Shown here in pieces: positions 1 through 5,725 of a stretch of 8,415 nucleotides of DNA; the stretch's first letter is position 1; each line of letters starts with the position of its first letter. Location: contig CAMTZV010000036.1 in the NCBI GenBank assembly GCA_947086625.1, forward strand, positions 1 through 8,415. Direction: 5' to 3'. The notes beneath the pieces are model-generated. The model was not told the DNA's origin. It did not search any database and saw nothing but the letters and a program-made list of their open reading frames with translations. Position numbers and translations under genes: made by a program. This DNA comes from an uncultured bacterium. GTDB taxonomy: Bacteria > Bacillota > Clostridia > Lachnospirales > Lachnospiraceae.

Positions 1-654
1 AAGATCGTGAACGTCACGCTTCAGCTCGTTCTGCAAAAGCTCCCCAAATTTGTCGACGCGCCGCCGCTGGACATACAGGTGCTCACCCCGATGCGCAAAG
101 GGCTGCTCGGCGTGGAGCGGCTGAATGCGGTGCTGCAGCAGTATTTAAACCCGCCGGATGCCGCGAAGTCCGAGAAGGAGCGGCCGGGCGGCGTCTTCCG
201 GGAGGGAGACAAGGTAATGCAGACAAAAAACAATTACCAGCTCGCATGGGAGGTGCGAAGCCGCTACGGCATTCCGGTCGACAAGGGGCTTGGCGTGTTT
301 AACGGGGATCTCGGCGTGATTCGCATCATTGATTCTTTCGCGCAGAGCGTGACCGTGGAGTTTGAGGAGGGGCGCATGGTGGAGTATCCTTACGGTGCGC
401 TTGACGAGCTGGAACTTGCCTACGCGGTCACGATCCATAAATCGCAGGGCAGCGAATATCCGGCGGTCGTGCTCCCGCTGCTGGGCGGCCCGCGCCCGCT
501 TATGAACCGCAACCTGCTCTACACAGCCCTCACACGGGCGAGAAAATGTGTCACGATCGTGGGCGATGACCGGGTATTTGCACAGATGGTCGACAATGTG
601 CAGGAGCAGCAGCGCTTCTGCGGCCTGCGTGACCGGCTGTGTGAGACGGTGTGA
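1..654 (+). CDS. recD2: RecD2-type SF1B DNA helicase, C-terminal part (5' end outside window)
   Basis: This is the last 217 codons of a gene that begins upstream; the reading frame is open from base 1 and stops at TGA 652-654. RecD2 is a 5'-3' ATP-driven DNA helicase of superfamily 1B found without RecBC in many Firmicutes, where it acts in DNA repair and replication-fork maintenance (family knowledge). Visible here are a segment of the type SPMRKGLLGVERLN typical of RecD/TraA helicases near bases 85-125, helicase motif V (TIHKSQGSEYP, bases 418-465) and motif VI (LLYTALTRARKCVTIVGD, bases 514-567), which carries the arginine finger region. The C-terminus ends soon after motif VI, as expected for this family. 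The N-terminal domain and Walker A motif are not in the window, so RecD2 rather than another RecD-like helicase is inferred from the C-terminal style. The comF-type gene follows 43 bases later, consistent with one transcription unit. Confidence 0.9.
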   Translation, partial: KIVNVTLQLVLQKLPKFVDAPPLDIQVLTPMRKGLLGVERLNAVLQQYLNPPDAAKSEKERPGGVFREGDKVMQTKNNYQLAWEVRSRYGIPVDKGLGVFNGDLGVIRIIDSFAQSVTVEFEEGRMVEYPYGALDELELAYAVTIHKSQGSEYPAVVLPLLGGPRPLMNRNLLYTALTRARKCVTIVGDDRVFAQMVDNVQEQQRFCGLRDRLCETV

Positions 655-688
655 CAGATGGCCTTTGCAAAAAGATAATTGTTTGACG

Positions 689-693
689 GGAGG
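689..693 (+). promoter_or_regulatory. Ribosome binding site deciding the TTG start of comF
   Basis: GGAGG sits 4 bases before TTG 698. The other in-frame TTG, at 683, has no purine-rich stretch in front of it, and no ATG or GTG lies in frame between the recD2 stop and the first CxxC pair. The short spacer and TTG codon suggest modest translation; that is an inference. Confidence 0.6.
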
Positions 694-697
694 GTGT

Positions 698-1462
698 TTG
701 AAGACGATCCGATTTTTGATAAAGCTTTTGTTCCCGGCAGTCTGCCCGATCTGCGGCGAGGTGTGCGGGCAGAATATCACGGAGGATGACGCGCGCATCT
801 GTCCGGCCTGTGAAAAACGGGTGCGGCGGGTCACGCAGCCCTTTTGTATGCGGTGCGGCAAGCCGCTGGGGCCTGGCGGGGCGCGCAGCGAATACTGTGA
901 GGACTGTCGGAAACATACGCATGCTTTTGTGCAGGGGAGGGCCGTGTTTGTCTACGGAGGCGCGGTGGCGCGCGCGATGCATGGCATGAAGTACAAAAAC
1001 CGCAGGGACTATGCGGCCGTTTTCGCCCGGGAGGCGTATGAGACGCTGGGCGGTTGGATTCGGCATATACAGCCGCAGGCGCTCGTTCCGGTGCCGCTGC
1101 ATCCCCGGCGAAGGCGGACACGCGGCTACAACCAGGCGCAGCTTCTCGCCGCAGAGCTGTCGGGGCTCACGGGAATTCCCGTGGAGTGCGGTCTGATCCG
1201 GCGAAACGAGAATACACGCCCGCAAAAGGAATTAAATGTCGATGAAAGAAAAAACAATCTGAAAAATGCTTTTCAAATGTCAAAAAATAGTGTACACTTA
1301 ATGAAAGTGTTGGTCATTGACGATATTTATACGACCGGAAGCACGGCTGATGCGGTGGCAAAGACGTTGCAGGAGGCCGGAATCGAAAAAGTATATGTCC
1401 TTAGCATTTGTATCGGCGGGGACGATCAGGGAGGTTTGGACTATGGAAGTAAAAACTTGTAA
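698..1462 (+). CDS. comF: ComF/ComFC family phosphoribosyltransferase-like protein, TTG start
   Basis: The predicted protein has 254 residues. Its N-terminus is a zinc-ribbon-like region with four CxxC pairs (Cys16/19, 35/38, 50/53, 67/70). The central VPVPLHPRRRRTRGYNQA segment is the ComF hallmark. The C-terminal type I phosphoribosyltransferase PRPP loop VLVIDDIYTTGST lies at residues 204-216. ComF proteins are needed for uptake of single-stranded DNA in naturally competent species and are often kept in species with no known competence; the reaction substrate is unsettled (family knowledge). The open frame extends back into recD2, but the upstream part is the wrong-frame shadow of that gene. 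TTG 698 is chosen because it gives MKTIRFLIKLLFPAVCPICG, the usual ComF N-terminus, and has GGAGG at 689-693 just upstream, with a rather short 4-base spacer. The stop overlaps the next gene by 20 bases. Bases 1240-1305 are AT-rich compared with the rest. Confidence 0.93.
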   Translation: MKTIRFLIKLLFPAVCPICGEVCGQNITEDDARICPACEKRVRRVTQPFCMRCGKPLGPGGARSEYCEDCRKHTHAFVQGRAVFVYGGAVARAMHGMKYKNRRDYAAVFAREAYETLGGWIRHIQPQALVPVPLHPRRRRTRGYNQAQLLAAELSGLTGIPVECGLIRRNENTRPQKELNVDERKNNLKNAFQMSKNSVHLMKVLVIDDIYTTGSTADAVAKTLQEAGIEKVYVLSICIGGDDQGGLDYGSKNL

Positions 1463-1850
1463 AAGCTGCGGGCGGATGTTTAACTGCGTCGGACGGACGC
1501 CCCTGTGCCCGTCCTGTGCGGACACGCTTGAAAAGAAATTCCAGGAGGTAAAGGAGTACGTGTGGGAGCACAGGACTGCTACCATGCAGCAGATATCCGA
1601 CGACAATGAGGTATCAATGAAGCAGATCCGGCAGTGGGTACGCGAGGAGCGGTTAAGCTTCGCCGATGATTCACCGGTGGGGCTTGAGTGCGAGAAATGC
1701 GGGGCCACGATTAAGACGGGGCGCTTTTGCGAGGCATGCAAGTCGAAGCTCAACAACGATCTGGCGAGCGTGACGCGCAAGCCGAAGGAGCCCGAGCACA
1801 AAAGGAAGGATCAGAGAGACAACAAGAACCGAATGAGATATTTACAGTAA
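1443..1850 (+). CDS. YvyF-like (flagellar-operon-protein family) zinc-knuckle protein with HTH-like core
   Basis: The 135-residue protein has Cys6/Cys9 and Cys22/Cys25 at the N-terminus, a helix-turn-helix-like middle at about residues 47-73 (TMQQISDDNEVSMKQIRQWV and the following residues), a second knuckle Cys83/Cys86 and Cys96/Cys99, and a lysine/arginine-rich tail from residue 112. This layout fits the family called flagellar operon protein YvyF in Bacillus. There the gene follows comFC and precedes flgM, and the position right after comF agrees. Function is not established. The zinc pairs and HTH-like core suggest nucleic-acid binding or a regulatory role (inference). ATG 1443 is chosen over an earlier in-frame ATG at 1317 because AGGGAGG at 1428-1434 lies 8 bases upstream and homologues begin at the first CxxC. 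The start overlaps the comF end by 20 bases, so translation is probably coupled. No flgM or other flagellar gene follows; a terminator comes directly after. Confidence 0.8.
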   Translation: MEVKTCKSCGRMFNCVGRTPLCPSCADTLEKKFQEVKEYVWEHRTATMQQISDDNEVSMKQIRQWVREERLSFADDSPVGLECEKCGATIKTGRFCEACKSKLNNDLASVTRKPKEPEHKRKDQRDNKNRMRYLQ

Positions 1851-1854
1851 GAAG

Positions 1855-1881
1855 AGTGCCGCACGACCTGCGGCACTTTTT
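1855..1881 (+). terminator. Rho-independent terminator after the yvyF-like gene
   Basis: A perfect 9-bp stem, AGTGCCGCA (1855-1863) against TGCGGCACT (1869-1877), closes a 5-base CGACC loop and runs into TTTTT (1877-1881). A's at 1852-1853 could pair with the T-run, so a minus-strand transcript would also end in a short U-rich stretch. It starts 5 bases after the stop codon and closes the recD2-comF-yvyF unit. Confidence 0.9.
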
Positions 1882-1934
1882 ATGCGCAGGGGCATGTGAC
1901 CGGATTCCGCAACAGTTGTGATTGCAAAGTCCTG

Positions 1935-1967
1935 GGCTGAACTGTTACCCGAAGGCTGAACTGTTAC
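1935..1967 (+). repeat. Two direct copies of a 14-bp motif just upstream of a promoter
   Basis: GGCTGAACTGTTAC occurs exactly at 1935-1948 and again at 1954-1967, a 19-base period with a 5-base spacer (CCGAA). The 7-base core AACTGTT also occurs inverted as AACAGTT at 1911-1917. The second copy ends 10 bases before the -35 region of the promoter at 1978-2006. The position fits tandem activator or repressor sites, but a dispersed intergenic repeat is equally possible. No known operator is recognised. Confidence 0.75.
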
Positions 1968-1977
1968 AGGAAATGTT

Positions 1978-2006
1978 TTGTATTTCCGGGAAATCTATGA
2001 TATAAT
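1978..2006 (+). promoter_or_regulatory. Sigma-A-type extended -10 promoter for the membrane protein / cdaA unit
   Basis: The -10 hexamer TATAAT (2001-2006) is preceded by TG at 1998-1999, giving the full extended -10 TGnTATAAT. TTGTAT at 1978-1983 is a weak -35 (3 of 6 to consensus) at the ideal 17-base spacing. Transcription would start near 2013, leaving about 42 bases before the ATG at 2055. It lies about 100 bases after the upstream terminator and is the only strong promoter-like sequence seen before the long + strand gene run. Confidence 0.8.
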
Positions 2007-2054
2007 ACAAACAACTATGTATAAATTGAGTAATATTGAAGAACGGAGTATAAT

Positions 2055-2456
2055 ATGATTCATAACGAGCGTGTACGCCATATGGTGAAATTGCAGGCGT
2101 TTGAGGACCGCAAGGGAAAAGAATATTTTCCGGTTCTGAAATATTTCCGCAGGGATTACGTGGGGCTTCATCTGCTCAAGGGCTTTGTGAGCGGGACGAT
2201 TGCCTATGGCGTGTGCCTGCTTATGTGGGGGCTTTATTATATGGAAGAGCTGATGGCAAATATCCACACGATGGATCTGGCGAAGTTTGCCGTGGATGTG
2301 CTGCTGCGCTATCTTGCATTCCTCATCGTCTATCTGATCTGCGTCTTTATCTATGCAGAAAATAAGTATTCGCGGGCAAGAAAAGAGATCAGGGCCTATA
2401 ACCGGCACTTAAAGCGGATCATAAACAGCTTTGATCTGGATGGAGGAGAATCATGA
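2055..2456 (+). CDS. Hypothetical two-helix membrane protein
   Basis: The 133-residue protein is not recognised as a named family. It has a charged, basic N-terminal part (residues 1-41), a first hydrophobic helix at about 42-63, a second at about 78-100, and a basic amphipathic C-terminal tail (about residues 101-124) ending in a short acidic stretch. By the positive-inside rule both ends should be cytoplasmic (inference). ATG 2055 has CGGAG at 2044-2048 at a 6-base spacing and is the first gene after the promoter at 1978-2006. Its stop overlaps the start of the next membrane protein in an ATGA arrangement, so the two are probably made together and may form a complex. Nothing in the sequence gives an enzymatic function; a small partner or regulatory subunit is one possibility. 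Confidence 0.8.
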   Translation: MIHNERVRHMVKLQAFEDRKGKEYFPVLKYFRRDYVGLHLLKGFVSGTIAYGVCLLMWGLYYMEELMANIHTMDLAKFAVDVLLRYLAFLIVYLICVFIYAENKYSRARKEIRAYNRHLKRIINSFDLDGGES

Positions 2457-3436
2457 CGGCGTTGTTGGAGATCAGGGAACGGATACGGGGCTTTTGCAGC
2501 CGATTCGAGGTCTATCTGCTTCCGGTAATAAAAAGTATACTGGCGTTTCTCACATTTTATATGATCCGCTCGCATCTGGGGTATATGACGCGGCTGAACG
2601 GCATGACGCTCACACTCGTGCTGGCGCTGGCATGTGCGCTGCTCCCGGTCAATATGATCGTTGTGTTTGCGGTGCTGCTTGTGCTTTTGCACCTGTTTTC
2701 GCTGTCTCTGGCGGCGTGCCTCGTGTGTTTTCTCGTGGTGGCGGTGCTTTTTCTGCTCTATTTCCGGTTTTCGCCGAAAAAGGGCTTTTACGCGGTGCTC
2801 ACGCCTCTGGCGTTCATTTTTCACGTGCCGTACGTCATGCCGCTTGTCATCGGGCTTTTGGATGACAACCCGGTCTCGGTGCTTGCGATGGCGGGCGGGA
2901 CGGTGATGTACTACCTCTTAAACGGTATCGTCGCAAATGATTCGGCGATCGCGGATTCGATCCTCACCAAGTTTGAGGATGTGTTCAATCAGTTTGTCGG
3001 CAACCGCGAGATGCTCGCGATGCTTGCGATCCTTGTTCTGGCGGCACTCATCGTCTGGTTTATCCGCAGGCTTTCCGTCGATCATGCATGGACGATCGCG
3101 ATCCTCACCGGATGCCTGCTGCAGTTTATTCTGCGCTTTATCTGCGACATGCAGCTCAAGCTGCCGGGCACCGTGTTCTCGATCTTTGTCCCGTCGGCGC
3201 TCAGCGCGGCGGTGGGGTTTGTCCTGCAGTTTTTCTTCTTCAACCTCGACTTTACGCGCACGGAGCGCGTGCAGTTTGAGGACGATGAATACTATTACTA
3301 TGTGAAGGCGATCCCGAAGATCTATGTCGCGGGCACGGAAAAAAAGGTGCAGAAATTCAGCGGGGACGACGCGCCGATTACGCGCAAGGATCTGGCGCAG
3401 GAGATGGATATCGACGAGGATCTGTTAGATTTTTAA
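2453..3436 (+). CDS. Hypothetical polytopic membrane protein with Tyr-rich cytoplasmic tail
   Basis: The 327-residue protein shows about eight or nine hydrophobic segments, near residues 20-38, 50-65, 66-84, 85-105, 115-135, 141-160, 187-204, 211-231 and 240-263. A soluble tail of about 60 residues follows, containing FEDDEYYYYVKAIPKIYV (275-292) and an acidic end. A loop at about 161-186 separates the two membrane halves. I cannot assign it to a characterised transporter or enzyme family. ATG 2453 overlaps the previous stop (ATGA), with GGAGGA at 2442-2447 five bases upstream. Its position directly before cdaA and in the same direction suggests a link to envelope physiology or c-di-AMP signalling, but that is only context. 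The size and helix count would suit a transporter, a polymer-export component or a membrane scaffold. Confidence 0.85.
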   Translation: MTALLEIRERIRGFCSRFEVYLLPVIKSILAFLTFYMIRSHLGYMTRLNGMTLTLVLALACALLPVNMIVVFAVLLVLLHLFSLSLAACLVCFLVVAVLFLLYFRFSPKKGFYAVLTPLAFIFHVPYVMPLVIGLLDDNPVSVLAMAGGTVMYYLLNGIVANDSAIADSILTKFEDVFNQFVGNREMLAMLAILVLAALIVWFIRRLSVDHAWTIAILTGCLLQFILRFICDMQLKLPGTVFSIFVPSALSAAVGFVLQFFFFNLDFTRTERVQFEDDEYYYYVKAIPKIYVAGTEKKVQKFSGDDAPITRKDLAQEMDIDEDLLDF

Positions 3437-3437
3437 T

Positions 3438-3460
3438 CGTTTGAAGCACGGCTTTGAACG
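3438..3460 (+). other. Stem-loop between the membrane protein gene and cdaA
   Basis: CGTTTGAAGC (3438-3447) can pair with GCTTTGAACG (3451-3460) over 10 bp, including two G-U pairs, around a 3-base ACG loop. It begins 2 bases after the stop codon of the membrane protein gene and lies about 45 bases before the cdaA start. No T-run follows, so it is unlikely to be an intrinsic terminator. It may stabilise or process the mRNA. Confidence 0.5.
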
Positions 3461-3505
3461 TGGCAGGAGCGCACTGTAAATACAACAGGGAGAGGAAGTG
3501 AGCGC

Positions 3506-4408
3506 GTGGAAAGGATTACAAGCGGAATGATGGCATTCCGGGATAAATATATGTTTTGGCTGAATATTCCCTCTGTGACGATCATCGACGTTGTGGAGAT
3601 TATTCTGATCGCCTTTTTGCTGTACAGTATCTTAGTCTGGATCAAAAATACGAGAGCGTGGGCGCTGTTCAAGGGCATTGTCGTCATCGTTGTATTTGTG
3701 CTGATCGCGGCGCTTTTCCAGATGAACACGATCCTGTGGCTGGCGGGCCGGCTCATCAACGTAGGCATCATCGCTCTGGCGGTGATCTTTCAGCCGGAGC
3801 TGCGCAAGGCGCTTGACCAGCTTGGCAGAAAACGGTTTCTGCTGGGCATTTTCAGCGGGGATCCAAGCCGCAGCGTGAAGCGTTTTTCGGAGCGCACGGT
3901 CAACGAGATGGTGAAGGCGACGTTTGAGATGGCGAAGGTGAAGACCGGCGCGCTCATCGTTGTGGAGAAGGATATTATGCTCGCGGAGTATGAGCGCACC
4001 GGGATCCCGCTGGATTCCCTTGTCTCGAGCCAGCTTCTGATCAACATTTTTGAAAAAAACACGCCGCTGCACGACGGCGCCATTATCGTGCGCGGGAACC
4101 GGATCGTGTCGGCGACATGCTATCTGCCGCTGTCCGACAATATGGAATTAGACAAGGAGCTCGGGACCAGACACCGTGCGGCTATCGGCATCAGTGAGGT
4201 GAGCGATTCGCTGACGATCATCGTCTCGGAGGAGACGGGAGCAGTCTCCATCGCCATGGGCGGCAGGATCTGGCGGCGGCTGGATGCCGACGAGCTGAGG
4301 ACGCATCTGCTGGAGCTGGCGGACGCCGGCTATGAGAAGTCCAGATGGGGAAAATTAAAGAGGAGGAACAGCCATGGTGAGACGGGCGTGGAAGGTAATA
4401 ACGAATAA
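3506..4408 (+). CDS. cdaA: Diadenylate cyclase CdaA (membrane-bound c-di-AMP synthase)
   Basis: The 300-residue protein makes cyclic di-AMP from two ATP at the inner face of the membrane. Three hydrophobic helices occupy about residues 26-46, 54-71 and 75-95. The DisA_N cyclase domain follows, with the DGA motif at 190-192 (in HDGAIIV) and the RHR motif at 222-224 (in GTRHRAAIGISE), both essential catalytic/ATP-binding signatures. c-di-AMP controls potassium and osmolyte transport and cell-wall homeostasis in Firmicutes (family knowledge). The order cdaA-cdaR-glmM is the conserved arrangement. The start is GTG 3506, preceded by GGGAGAGG at 3488-3495; in-frame ATGs at 3527 and 3530 are weaker alternatives with little upstream signal. 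The C-terminus is slightly long for the family: the last 11 or so codons overlap cdaR by 35 bases, and this tail (RRNSHGETGVEGNNE) is hydrophilic. Confidence 0.97.
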   Translation: MERITSGMMAFRDKYMFWLNIPSVTIIDVVEIILIAFLLYSILVWIKNTRAWALFKGIVVIVVFVLIAALFQMNTILWLAGRLINVGIIALAVIFQPELRKALDQLGRKRFLLGIFSGDPSRSVKRFSERTVNEMVKATFEMAKVKTGALIVVEKDIMLAEYERTGIPLDSLVSSQLLINIFEKNTPLHDGAIIVRGNRIVSATCYLPLSDNMELDKELGTRHRAAIGISEVSDSLTIIVSEETGAVSIAMGGRIWRRLDADELRTHLLELADAGYEKSRWGKLKRRNSHGETGVEGNNE

Positions 4409-5723
4409 TATAGGCTTAAAGCTTCTGGCTGCGCTCTTTGCAATGATCCTGTGGCTTGTCGTCGTCAATATTGACGACCCGAAGATCACACAGCGGTTTG
4501 CCGCCTCGGTTGTGATCGAAAACGGGGAATATCTCACGGAGCAGGGGAAATATTTTGAGGTGCTCAACGATACAAATACGATTGTGTTTGCCGTGACGGC
4601 GAAGCGCTCCTATATTGAAAAGCTCAGCAGCACGGATTTCAAAGCGGTTGCAAACATGGAAAATGCGGCGATCGACAGCGAAAAGGGAACCGGAAAGGTG
4701 CCGATCGAGGTGACGGCGCTGCGCTACAGCAGCCAGGTGACAATCAGTAAGGCGACGCAGAATCTGGAGATTGCGCTGGACGATCTCGCACAGGAACAGT
4801 TCATCATTGACGTGGAGACGGTGGGGACGCTGCCGGAGGACTGCGCGCTCGGAGAGGTGGCGGTGACGCCGAATCTGCTGAAGGTTTCCGGGCCGGAATC
4901 GGTTGTGAGCCGTATTGACCACGTGGTGGCGGGTATTGACGTGACGAATATGACGACCGATGTGGTGGCGAGCGTCATACCGGTGCTCTATGACAGTGAC
5001 GATCAGCCGATTGACAAGAGCGAGCTCTCGCTCAACCTCGCAACCGTGACCGTGACCGCAAAGATACTGGACATCAAGGATGTCTCCCTGATCTTCAACG
5101 TCTCGGGGACGCCTGCGGAAGGCTTTACTTACACGGGCATGGAGATTGAGCCGAAGACCATTGCGATCAAGGGAACCGCCGCGGCATTAAATAACGTGAC
5201 GGCGATCAATATACCGGAGAGCGCCCTCGATATCAGCGGCGCGCGGGAGGATATCACACAGGTCATCGACGTGGGCGAATATCTTCCGAGCGGCGTGACG
5301 GTGGCGGACAGTACAAAGTCGAAGGTGACTGTAACCGTACACATTGCGCAGCTCGCGACGCGCACGATCAATCTCTTTCCGTCGATGATCGATGTGCTGG
5401 GCCTGCCCGAAGGGTATGATTTAAGCTTTGACAGCGCGGTTGTGCGCGTTACGGTGCGCGGTATGGCAGAGGAGATCGCTTCCTTAAGCGCTTCGGATAT
5501 CAAGGCGAGTATCGACGCGAGCCAGCTTGCGCCGGGCACACATGAGGTGGAGGTGGCGCTGGATCTGGGCGAGGGCATGTTCCATGATCCGGTCCGTGTC
5601 ACGGTCACCGTAACGGAGGAGGACGACGGAACGCAGGAGCCGGTCGTTCCTGACCCCGATCCGGCGGAGGAGCCGGACGAGGGCGAAGAAAATTATGATA
5701 ATAATATGGAAGAAGAGGAATAA
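4374..5723 (+). CDS. cdaR: CdaR / YbbR-domain protein, CdaA partner
   Basis: The 449-residue protein is an extracytoplasmic regulator anchored by one N-terminal helix (about residues 13-32, then NIDDP). Four YbbR-type beta-rich repeats follow at roughly 40-135, 141-232, 238-324 and 330-414. They can be seen from recurring segments such as VSGPESVVSRI (171-181), IKGTAAALNNV (265-275) and VRGMAEEIASL (361-371). YbbR/CdaR binds CdaA and modulates c-di-AMP synthesis in Bacillus, Listeria and related species (family knowledge). ATG 4374 has a textbook AGGAGG at 4361-4366 with a 7-base spacer and lies inside the end of cdaA (35-base overlap), so coupling is likely. The final 35 residues form a Pro/Glu/Asp-rich tail ending NNMEEEE, probably disordered and outside the membrane. 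That tail goes beyond the YbbR fold and its role is unknown. Confidence 0.95.
   Translation: MVRRAWKVITNNIGLKLLAALFAMILWLVVVNIDDPKITQRFAASVVIENGEYLTEQGKYFEVLNDTNTIVFAVTAKRSYIEKLSSTDFKAVANMENAAIDSEKGTGKVPIEVTALRYSSQVTISKATQNLEIALDDLAQEQFIIDVETVGTLPEDCALGEVAVTPNLLKVSGPESVVSRIDHVVAGIDVTNMTTDVVASVIPVLYDSDDQPIDKSELSLNLATVTVTAKILDIKDVSLIFNVSGTPAEGFTYTGMEIEPKTIAIKGTAAALNNVTAINIPESALDISGAREDITQVIDVGEYLPSGVTVADSTKSKVTVTVHIAQLATRTINLFPSMIDVLGLPEGYDLSFDSAVVRVTVRGMAEEIASLSASDIKASIDASQLAPGTHEVEVALDLGEGMFHDPVRVTVTVTEEDDGTQEPVVPDPDPAEEPDEGEENYDNNMEEEE
5714..5719 (+). promoter_or_regulatory. glmM ribosome binding site inside the poly-Glu end of cdaR
   Basis: AGAGGA at 5714-5719 is 6 bases before the glmM ATG (5726) and is formed by the last glutamate codons of cdaR. 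Only two bases separate the cdaR stop from the glmM start, so glmM translation depends on this site and is probably coupled to cdaR. Confidence 0.7.
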
Positions 5724-5725
5724 CA

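Noticed and set aside
658..678. Tiny ORF MAFAKR between recD2 and comF
   Set aside because: Only six codons, no ribosome binding site and no regulatory structure; chance is sufficient.
548..697. N-terminal extension of ComF into the recD2 gene
   Set aside because: The extension is the +2 shadow of recD2, lacks family similarity and has no ribosome binding site.
551..1225. Minus-strand open frame opposite comF (224 codons), and another at 145-861
   Set aside because: Both are antisense shadows of recD2 and comF with no plausible domain or ribosome binding site.
2049..2054. A second TATAAT directly before ATG 2055
   Set aside because: It falls between the ribosome binding site and the start codon, so a transcript starting from it would lack the site. 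No -35 is seen at proper spacing; AT-rich spacer is the simpler reading.
3454..3482. Promoter ahead of cdaA (TTGAAC, 17 bases, TAAATA)
   Set aside because: The -10 matches only three of six consensus bases and the region is better described as a stem-loop, so it was not annotated as a promoter.
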